Source of the DNA: an uncultured Clostridia bacterium
GTDB lineage: Bacteria > Bacillota > Clostridia > TANB77 > CAG-508
Direction: 5' to 3'
Assembly: GCA_934167225.1 (NCBI GenBank)
Contig: CAKPLD010000041.1
Span: 1 to 11,416, forward strand
Length of the DNA: 11,416 bases
The position numbers and the translations under genes were made by a program. Shown piece by piece: positions 7,164 to 11,416 of the stretch; within the stretch, counting starts at the first letter, position 1; each line of letters starts with the position of its first letter. The notes beneath the pieces were generated by a model, which did no database searches, was not told the DNA's origin, and saw only the letters and a list, made by a program, of their open reading frames with translations.

Positions 7164-7206
7164 AGGTTCGAATAAGAATAAGAATTAAAATTCTATATTC
7201 GAACCT
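7164..7206. repeat. Inverted repeat AGGTTCGAATA / TATTCGAACCT
   Basis: Two perfect 11-base arms (7164-7174 and 7196-7206) enclose a 21-base spacer, which itself holds a smaller AGAAT/ATTCT pair (7181-7185 and 7190-7194). It lies between the SpoVM-like gene and the prepilin promoter. No T-tract follows on either strand, so it is not a standard terminator. It could be an operator pair or an RNA structure. Confidence 0.7.
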
Positions 7207-7212
7207 CCTTTA

Positions 7213-7233
7213 ATAATTATGAATCATAATTAT
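7213..7233. repeat. 21-bp palindrome ATAATTATGA-A-TCATAATTAT
   Basis: Two perfect ten-base arms flank a single central base, directly after the SpoVM-like stop codon and six bases from the neighbouring inverted repeat. The size and symmetry are like an operator for a dimeric regulator. The core loosely resembles Fur-family 7-1-7 boxes, but AT-rich palindromes are also common by chance. Confidence 0.55.
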
Positions 7234-7237
7234 CATA

Positions 7238-7312
7238 TTAATCCTTTATTCTAAACAAAAATTTTACAATTCCTCTAAAGGCCTTAGGAACCTTTTTTAC
7301 AACAATTGTCAT
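7238..7312 (-). CDS. spoVM: SpoVM-like sporulation peptide (24 residues)
   Basis: The start is ATG at 7312, with a very strong AAGGAGGAGG-type ribosome site a few bases upstream, and the stop is TAA at 7238. The 24-residue peptide aligns without gaps to the N-terminal 17 residues of B. subtilis SpoVM (26 residues) as I recall it. Shared positions are Met1, Lys7, Pro9, Lys10, Gly14, Ile15 and Val16, with a basic residue at 17 and a C-terminal basic-Asp ending. SpoVM is an amphipathic helix that recognises the convex outer forespore membrane, anchors the coat ATPase SpoIVA and inhibits FtsH. Pro9 is important for curvature recognition and is kept here. It lies 18 bases after a 49-residue membrane protein, behind a sigma-E-like -10. 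The gene is too short for routine callers. The identification is by motif only, but the ribosome site and residue spacing make it convincing. Confidence 0.8.
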   Translation of the reverse strand: MTIVVKKVPKAFRGIVKFLFRIKD

Positions 7313-7330
7313 TTTATGTACCTCCTCCTT

Positions 7331-7480
7331 CTAACAAGCAAGCCATATAAAGCCTATAGCAACTACAGCTAGCCCAATAATAATTAACCAACCAGTTATC
7401 GGAAGTAATAATACCATTAAAATACCAAGACCTAATCCAATAAAACAAACTCCACACGTCTTCTTAAAAACACATTTCAT
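7331..7480 (-). CDS. Small two-helix membrane protein upstream of spoVM
   Basis: The reading frame is open from 7546, but the ATG at 7480 has GGAGG seven bases upstream, giving a 49-residue product. It has a short basic Cys-containing N-terminus (MKCVFKKTCGVC) and two hydrophobic segments, about residues 13-28 and 32-48. They are separated by a Pro-Ile-Thr-Gly-Trp turn, and the protein ends in Leu-Ala-Cys. Similar tiny Gly-rich hydrophobic proteins occur in Clostridia without assigned function. It precedes the SpoVM-like gene by 18 bases and shares a candidate sigma-E promoter, so a role in the mother-cell or forespore membrane during sporulation is a reasonable inference. No enzymatic motif is visible. 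Confidence 0.75.
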   Translation of the reverse strand: MKCVFKKTCGVCFIGLGLGILMVLLLPITGWLIIIGLAVVAIGFIWLAC

Positions 7481-7507
7481 ACTATTACCTCCATCTCTTT
7501 TAGTAAT

Positions 7508-7535
7508 ATTATATGTTTTTTGTAGATAATTGTTA
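7508..7535 (-). promoter_or_regulatory. Candidate sigma-E (mother-cell) promoter of the small membrane protein-spoVM unit
   Basis: On the minus strand CATATAAT (7508-7515) matches the sigma-E -10 pattern CATANANT exactly. TAACAAT (7529-7535) lies 13 bases upstream as a weak -35. It is 27 bases before the ATG at 7480. In B. subtilis spoVM is transcribed by sigma-E, which fits. The -35 is poor, so confidence is moderate. Confidence 0.5.
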
Positions 7536-7539
7536 CCTT

Positions 7540-7568
7540 TTGACAAATTTGAAGAAAGTTACTATAAT
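7540..7568 (+). promoter_or_regulatory. Consensus sigma-A promoter of nth
   Basis: TTGACA (7540-7545), a 17-base spacer and TATAAT (7563-7568) form a perfect vegetative promoter reading toward nth, with the ATG at 7604. It is divergent from the sigma-E-like promoter only five bases away, so the two transcription units share this small control region. Confidence 0.85.
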
Positions 7569-7603
7569 AAAATTGAATTATTAAAGAAGGGAATAAACGT
7601 AAA

Positions 7604-8234
7604 ATGAACAAAAAAGATATAAATACTTTAATAGCTGTCCTAAGACAAACCTACCCAGAAGCAAAATGTAGTTTAAATTTTTCGTCTCCATTTGAATTGG
7701 TAGTTGCTGTGTGTTTGTCTGCACAATGCACTGATGAACGAGTAAATTTAACTACTCCTAAACTTTTCCAAAAATACAAAACAATTGAAGATTACGCTAA
7801 CTGTAATTTAGAGGATTTGGAAGATTTAATACATCCATGTGGTTTTTATAAAAATAAAGCAAAAAACATAAAAAAATGTGCTAATCAAATCTTAACCAAT
7901 TTTAATGGTGAAGTTCCTAATAATATAGAAGATTTAATTACATTATCAGGTGTTGGTAGAAAAAGTGCAAATGTAATTATGTTGGAGGTTTTTAATCATG
8001 CTGTTGGGATTGCTGTTGATACTCATTGTAAAAGAATCTCCAATAGAATTGGTTTATCTAATGAAAAAGATCCATTGAAAATAGAACAAGATTTACTAAA
8101 ACAAATCGACCCAAAAGATTATAAAGATGTTAATCACCTTTTTATTTGGCATCGGAAGGTATACATGTAAAGCCCCAAAACCATTGTGTGAAAAATGCTC
8201 TGTAAAACAATTTTGTAGTACATATAATCAATAA
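7604..8234 (+). pseudogene. nth: Endonuclease III, frameshifted before its 4Fe-4S motif
   Basis: Endonuclease III removes oxidised pyrimidines and nicks abasic sites in base excision repair. The frame from ATG 7604 has the helix-hairpin-helix LSGVGRKSAN with catalytic Lys120, and VDTHCKRISNR with Asp139. It then ends at 8170 with an unrelated tail after W182-H183. The expected ending is present in another frame: from 8154 it reads GRYTCKAPKPLCEKC and on to FCSTYNQ, stopping at 8234. That segment holds the complete Cys-x6-Cys-x2-Cys-x5-Cys iron-sulfur motif. Removing the single C at 8153 (CATCGG to CATGG) would restore W-H-G-R-Y-T-C. So one inserted base separates the catalytic part from the cluster loop. 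This is either a real frameshift mutation or a sequencing or assembly error. A strong promoter precedes it. The unshifted product, 188 residues, would probably be unstable. Confidence 0.88.
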
Positions 8235-8265
8235 GACAAGAAATATGTATAATTATGTCTTTTTT
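8234..8265 (+). terminator. Weak terminator candidate after nth
   Basis: AGACA (8234-8238) can pair with TGTCT (8256-8260), which leads into six Ts (8260-8265). The stem is only five base pairs with a 17-base loop, so this is a tentative call. Confidence 0.3.
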
Positions 8266-8306
8266 ACAAATAATACTTTTAGGCTAATGTTAGGAGGTTA
8301 TTTTTA

Positions 8307-8426
8307 ATGATAGCTTGTACAGAAAACTGTAAATATCAAAAAAACGGAGAATGCACCTATGAAAAAACAACTTCTAGTAAAAAAAGTTCCTCAAATTCTA
8401 TTTGTGCATATTTCGAGCAAGAATAA
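8307..8426 (+). CDS. Small Cys-rich protein (39 residues)
   Basis: ATG 8307 follows an AGGAGG site (8292-8297) by nine bases and the frame stops at 8426. The 39-residue product has four cysteines: Cys4, Cys8, Cys16 and Cys33, in CTENCKYQKNGEC, then a Ser/Lys-rich linker, then ICAYF. The spacing suggests a small metal-binding knuckle, as in several short clostridial proteins (DUF1540-like in general style, though not a clear member). There is no signal peptide or membrane helix. It lies 72 bases after nth and converges on gerW, and the last codons of both genes are built from the same palindrome. The strong ribosome site and Cys pattern argue that it is real; the function is unknown. Confidence 0.72.
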   Translation: MIACTENCKYQKNGECTYEKTTSSKKSSSNSICAYFEQE

Positions 8427-8441
8427 CTTCTATTCTTGCTC
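8415..8441. terminator. Convergent hairpin between the Cys-rich gene and gerW
   Basis: A perfect 11-base inverted repeat GAGCAAGAATA / TATTCTTGCTC (8415-8425 and 8431-8441) encloses a five-base loop. It spans the 3' ends of two convergent genes, including both stop codons. The plus side continues TATTTCTT, a weak T-tract; the minus side has none. It may terminate or block convergent transcription, or protect 3' ends. Confidence 0.65.
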
Positions 8442-9017
8442 TATTTCTTCGTAGTTTATTTCGGTTTTTTTTACAACTTTTTCATCATTTTTTGGTTCAT
8501 TTTGTTGTTCATTTTGCTGTTCATTTTGTTTTTCACTTTGCTTTTCATTTGTTTTTTCGTTTTTCTTTGTCATATTAAAAATAATTTTTTCGCCTAAATC
8601 TTTTTTATTTTGCAAACATTTATCCACCATGCAATTTAGCTTTTCCATTAAATCTGGAACATAATCCAAAATTTTATCAAAGGTATTATCATGATCTACT
8701 GGCAAAAGCTTAACAACATTAGACTGCACAACTAAAAAAGCTATCGGATTTACAGATACTCCTGCTCCTGATCCTCCTCCAAAAGGTAGTCTATATTGAA
8801 TTTGCTCGTCTTTGTCTCTTTTATTATATTCGTCAATTGTTTCTCCTTTAAATTCACTTCCACCTGCAACAAATCCAAATGATACTTTTGAAATAGGTAT
8901 AATAACAATATTATTTGATGCTTGTATTGGATCTCCTATTATGGTGTTTACATCTATCATATCTTTTATACTATTCATGGCTGTAAGCATTAGCCCCTCT
9001 ATAGGATGTTCTGTCAT
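8430..9017 (-). CDS. gerW: GerW/YtfJ family sporulation protein
   Basis: GerW (YtfJ) is a spore protein needed for normal germination in Bacillus. The 195-residue protein has the family core in residues 1-107: HPIEGLMLTAMNSIKDMID, VNTIIGDPI, IVIIPISKVSFGFVAGGSEF, LPFGGGSGAGVSVNPIAFLVV and VKLLPV. After a helical stretch (about 108-148), a Lys/Glu/Gln/Asn-rich tail follows (about 150-195). The tail is partly built of four-residue NEQQ-type repeats and makes the protein longer than the roughly 150 residues of B. subtilis YtfJ. ATG 9017 has AGGAGG seven bases upstream, inside the last codons of the DUF2953 gene. The DUF2953-gerW pairing matches ytfI-ytfJ in B. subtilis, which supports the call. 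No forespore promoter was identified by eye upstream of the pair. Confidence 0.93.
   Translation of the reverse strand: MTEHPIEGLMLTAMNSIKDMIDVNTIIGDPIQASNNIVIIPISKVSFGFVAGGSEFKGETIDEYNKRDKDEQIQYRLPFGGGSGAGVSVNPIAFLVVQSNVVKLLPVDHDNTFDKILDYVPDLMEKLNCMVDKCLQNKKDLGEKIIFNMTKKNEKTNEKQSEKQNEQQNEQQNEPKNDEKVVKKTEINYEEIEQE
8496..8551 (-). repeat. 12-bp tandem repeat in the gerW tail
   Basis: On the plus strand about four and a half units of the form TTCATTTTGTTG / TTCATTTTGCTG / TTCATTTTGTTT / TTCACTTTGCTT are consecutive. Read on the coding strand they give four-residue NEQQ, NEQQ, NEKQ and SEKQ-type repeats. The unit is a multiple of three, so copy-number change would keep the frame. Confidence 0.8.
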
Positions 9018-9020
9018 ATT

Positions 9021-9713
9021 TTATCCTCCTTTCGTGCTTGTATAAATAATATGCATCAAATTAAAACTAATTATACAGTCTAAATTAATATTTAATAAAT
9101 TTTTATTGTTATATATTGGCAATATTTTCCAGTTTATTTGATTTTCTTTGTTGTCTTTACTTTTTTTATTTTTGCTATTTTCCTTGTTTTGTTTGTTTTC
9201 TCTGTTTTCGCTATTTTCTTCGTTTTCTTTCTTTTCTTTGTTTTTCCTGTTACATTTGCTATCTACCTCAAAAACATTTTTCTCATATAACAAGCCTATT
9301 ATTATTGCCATAAAACAAGATAATATCCCTACAGTAATTGCATTTGCACCTGCGTCTTCTAGTCCTAAATATATTTGTAAATTCATTTTTTTTATTTTCA
9401 AATTTAAATTTTTTATTTTTGATATTATCTTTGTATCTATTTTATTTTTGTCTTTTTTTATTTTTTCTTTTAGTTTATCTATATTTTTTTGTATAAAAAC
9501 TCGTTCTATTTTCTTTTTTGTTATATCTAATTTTAAATATGTGAATTTTTTTAGAATACAAAATTTTATGGTTATTTTATATCTTTTATTTAAATTTCTT
9601 TCCCTTTTTGGCAGTTCTATTCTTACATTTTCTATATGTATTTGGATTGTTGTTAATATTATTAATGTAATTAAAATAGCTAATATTATTAGTAGCATAT
9701 AAAAAAAGAACAA
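9021..9713 (-). CDS. DUF2953 membrane protein (YtfI-like)
   Basis: The start is placed at TTG 9713, five bases after AGGTGA. The GTG at 9722 lies within that ribosome site, and ATG 9698 has no site of its own. The ~230-residue protein has an N-terminal membrane helix (about 2-24). A Lys-rich alpha/beta region follows, then IYLGLEDAGANAITVGIL, typical of DUF2953, running into a second hydrophobic segment (about 123-143). A strongly charged Lys/Glu/Asn low-complexity insert (about 155-192) precedes a short C-terminal beta region. The function is unknown. In spore formers this family commonly sits just upstream of gerW, as here, where the stop codon is three bases before the gerW ATG, so they are translationally linked. 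Likely roles are in the spore or its membrane, which is an inference from the neighbour only. Confidence 0.82.
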   Translation of the reverse strand: MFFFYMLLIILAILITLIILTTIQIHIENVRIELPKRERNLNKRYKITIKFCILKKFTYLKLDITKKKIERVFIQKNIDKLKEKIKKDKNKIDTKIISKIKNLNLKIKKMNLQIYLGLEDAGANAITVGILSCFMAIIIGLLYEKNVFEVDSKCNRKNKEKKENEENSENRENKQNKENSKNKKSKDNKENQINWKILPIYNNKNLLNINLDCIISFNLMHIIYTSTKGG

Positions 9714-9792
9714 TATTATCACCTCTTTTAGAAGTTTTAATATTATTCTTTACATTTTTTTCTTTTTTAAACATTAAAATATCTTTATTTAC

Positions 9793-10178
9793 GCAAATCT
9801 GTAAGCCGGGTTCTGTCGTTTAAATTAGTCATTTATCTAGGCTATATATCACTATATAGCTCAAGCCACTCAAGTTTGGACCACCGAGCAGGTGTTTTTT
9901 ATCCATTTTAGGTGTTGCTCCAGATGGGGTTTACACTGTCGCTGTAAGTCACCTTACAGCCGGTGAGCTCTTACCTCGCCTTTTCATCCTTACCATTGTT
10001 AACTCGTACACTAAAAATTTCAATTAATTTTTCTGGCACAAAACAAATGGCGGTTATTTTCTGTTGCACTTTCCTTAAGGTTTCCCTCACTAGACGTTAT
10101 CTAGCATCATTGCTCTTTGGAGCCCGGACTTTCCTCTCGCAAACCCTTTCGAGTTTTGCCAGCGACTAATCAATTTGC
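9793..10178 (-). ncRNA. rnpB: RNase P RNA, type A
   Basis: RNase P RNA is the catalytic subunit that removes 5' leaders from pre-tRNA. Read on the minus strand, the universal blocks appear in order: the GAGAGGAAAGTCCGGGCTCC segment (10119-10138), a P8/P9-like CTAGATAACGTCTAG hairpin, GTGCAACAGAAAATAACCGCC (about 10049-10069), the GAGGTAAGAGCTCACC region, AGTGTAAACCCC, and the 3' signature GACAGAACCCGGCTTA (9802-9817). The ends are set by the P1 pairing of GCAAAT (10173-10178) with ATTTGC (9793-9798), giving about 386 bases. P3 is short. The overall order matches bacterial type A, as in most Clostridia. It lies between pyk and the DUF2953-gerW pair, and a TATAAT is well placed upstream. End positions are accurate to a few bases. 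Confidence 0.96.
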
Positions 10179-10181
10179 TTT

Positions 10182-10187
10182 ATTATA
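10182..10187 (-). promoter_or_regulatory. -10 element for rnpB
   Basis: A TATAAT on the minus strand lies four bases before the predicted 5' end of the RNase P RNA, which is close to the expected distance. The -35 region is poor (TTAAAA at an 18-base spacing), so only the -10 is annotated. Confidence 0.5.
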
Positions 10188-10214
10188 TATTTTGTTTTTG
10201 GGCAGTTTTAAGCA

Positions 10215-11416
10215 TTATATTTTTAAAACTCCTCCAATTGTTTTACTTTCACTAGCATCTGGTAACATTTGACTTCCACCAGTAATAACAACTGTATCTC
10301 CGTTTTCAAGAATTTCTTTATTTTTTAATTTTTCAATTCCTGCTTCTATAGTTTTTTCTATGTTTTCACATTTTTCAACTAATATTGGTGTTACATTCCA
10401 AGCTAATGCTAATTGACGGAATGTTCTCTTGTTATCTGTAATTGCTAAGATTGGGCATCCTGCTCCTAATCCTGCTAATCTTCTTGCTGTGTTTCCTGAA
10501 TTTGTGTAGCAAACTATTGCATCTGCATTTAGAACTTTTGCTGATACACATGCTGAATATGCAACTTTTTCTTCATAGTTTAATAATTCAATGTCTTTGT
10601 TTTCATCAAATCTCTTCCAGTAATTTATTTCTGGTTCTACTCTGTTTGCTATTTTTACCATTGTTTGAACACATTCAACTGGATAGTCACCTTGTGCACA
10701 TTCTCCTGATAACATTATTGCACTTGTTCTATCAAATATAGCATTTGCAACGTCTGATGCTTCTGCTCTTGTTGGTAATGGTTGATGTGTCATTGATTCT
10801 AACATTTGTGTTGCTGTTATAGCTGGTTTGTATAATTTGTTAGATGTTTTGATTATTCTTTTTTGAACTACTGGTGGTTCTGTGAAGTCTGTTTCTGTTG
10901 CCATGTCTCCACGAGCTATCATTTGTCCATCAGCTTCGTTTAGTATATCATCTAAATTTGCTAGACCTTCTACGTTTTCTATTTTTGTGATGATTTGGAT
11001 GTCTTTTCCACCATTTTCATCTAATACTTTTCTTACATTCCTTATATCTTCTAGATTTCTTGCAAATGAAATTGCTACAAAATCATAATTGTGTTCACAT
11101 GCAGCTTTTAAATCTGCTATGTCTTTTTCTGCTAGTCCTGGTAATCTGATTATTGTTCCTGGTAAATTCATTGTTTTTCTGCTTCCTAATCCGTTTCCAT
11201 GAACTACTGTTGTAACTATGTCTTTTCCAACAACTTCGTCAACTTTTAGTTCTATTGCTCCATCATCTATTAATATTTTTGTTCCTGGTACAACATCTTT
11301 ATATAATTCTTTATATGTTACAGAAACTTTTTCTTCATTTCCTTCTATATCTTCATTTACTAAAGTGAATTTTTGTCCATCTTTTAATTGGATTTTTTGA
11401 TTTTTTCCTGTGTATA
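10215..11416 (-). CDS. pyk: Pyruvate kinase (partial, N-terminus outside window)
   Basis: Pyruvate kinase converts phosphoenolpyruvate and ADP to pyruvate and ATP, the last step of glycolysis. The open frame runs through the right edge. The part visible starts in the B domain (DGAIELKVDEVVGKDIVTTV) and continues NLPGTIIRLPGL, TKIENVEGL (catalytic Lys and metal-binding Glu), ARGDMATETDF (metal-binding Asp), ATQMLESM, PTRAEASDVANAIFDRTSAIMLSGE, and the C-terminal allosteric domain with TNSGNTARRLAGLGAGCPILAIT. It ends at GGVLKI with no added PEP-utiliser domain. The usual ARGDLGVE is ARGDMATE, a local divergence next to the metal site. An internal ATG at 11171 is not the start, since the conserved B domain precedes it in frame. 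The next feature downstream is rnpB, 36 bases after the stop. Confidence 0.96.
   Translation of the reverse strand, partial: YTGKNQKIQLKDGQKFTLVNEDIEGNEEKVSVTYKELYKDVVPGTKILIDDGAIELKVDEVVGKDIVTTVVHGNGLGSRKTMNLPGTIIRLPGLAEKDIADLKAACEHNYDFVAISFARNLEDIRNVRKVLDENGGKDIQIITKIENVEGLANLDDILNEADGQMIARGDMATETDFTEPPVVQKRIIKTSNKLYKPAITATQMLESMTHQPLPTRAEASDVANAIFDRTSAIMLSGECAQGDYPVECVQTMVKIANRVEPEINYWKRFDENKDIELLNYEEKVAYSACVSAKVLNADAIVCYTNSGNTARRLAGLGAGCPILAITDNKRTFRQLALAWNVTPILVEKCENIEKTIEAGIEKLKNKEILENGDTVVITGGSQMLPDASESKTIGGVLKI

Noticed and set aside
7161..7206. GGTTCGAAT motif resembling a tRNA T-loop
   Set aside because: It occurs in both arms of the inverted repeat, but no acceptor stem, anticodon arm or D-arm can be built around it.
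7213..7233. Fur, PerR or Zur box
   Set aside because: The palindrome only loosely resembles the 7-1-7 consensus and lies after a gene instead of at a promoter, so no regulator is named.
8496..8551. CRISPR-like short repeat array
   Set aside because: The 12-bp units are contiguous with no spacers and are in frame inside gerW, so this is a coding tandem repeat.
9148..9702. Plus-strand frame of 184 codons opposite the DUF2953 gene
   Set aside because: Its Phe/Leu/Ser composition comes from Lys/Glu/Asn codons read backwards. There is no independent support.
9586..9774. Minus-strand 62-codon frame overlapping the DUF2953 start
   Set aside because: It overlaps the better supported DUF2953 frame, is Lys/Asn-rich and has no ribosome site.
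10204..10230. Terminator hairpin AGTTTTAA / TTAAAACT after pyk
   Set aside because: The stem is only eight A/T-rich pairs overlapping the stop codon, with no following T-tract. It may be chance symmetry.

Overview
The window is very AT-rich DNA that looks like it comes from an endospore-forming Clostridia-type Bacillota, probably an uncultivated gut lineage. The organism assignment is an inference. It rests on AT-rich codon use, strong AGGAGG ribosome sites, several TTG starts, and three recognisable sporulation proteins: a SpoIIQ-like LytM protein, a 24-residue SpoVM-like peptide and GerW/YtfJ. Nearly everything is on the minus strand. The exceptions are an endonuclease III gene and a tiny Cys-rich ORF around 7.6-8.4 kb.

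Layout from left to right. At 1-237 is the N-terminal end of a prepilin-like protein that runs out of the window. A terminator (368-401) then precedes spoIIQ (461-1309), which has a possible forespore sigma-F promoter. Next is a hypothetical gene (1370-2182) whose ribosome site and start codon lie inside a perfect 17-bp hairpin with a T-tract. A tight operon at 5597-2235, read leftward, encodes an HD-domain phosphohydrolase, a divergent SecD, a shortened SecF and GreA, all behind a good sigma-A promoter (TTGAAA-17-TAAAAT). At 7037-5670 is a second prepilin-like gene, here fused to an FGE-sulfatase/C-type-lectin-like domain, with its own promoter.

From 7546 leftward a putative sigma-E unit encodes a 49-residue membrane protein and then the SpoVM-like peptide. 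Divergent from it, a perfect-consensus sigma-A promoter drives nth, which carries a one-base frameshift just before its iron-sulfur cluster motif. A 39-residue Cys-rich ORF follows. It converges on gerW, and an 11-bp palindrome gives both proteins the same last three codons. Upstream of gerW come a DUF2953 protein, the RNase P RNA gene (9793-10178) and the C-terminal part of pyruvate kinase, which continues past the right edge.

Functionally the window mixes housekeeping (glycolysis, RNase P, transcription elongation, DNA repair, secretion), spore morphogenesis and germination genes, and surface or pilus-like proteins. No CRISPR array, transposase, phage gene or complete new defence system was seen. 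The most interesting points are the overlooked SpoVM micro-gene, the hairpin-embedded start of the hypothetical gene, the degenerate SecDF pair lacking the proton-relay aspartates, and the broken nth.
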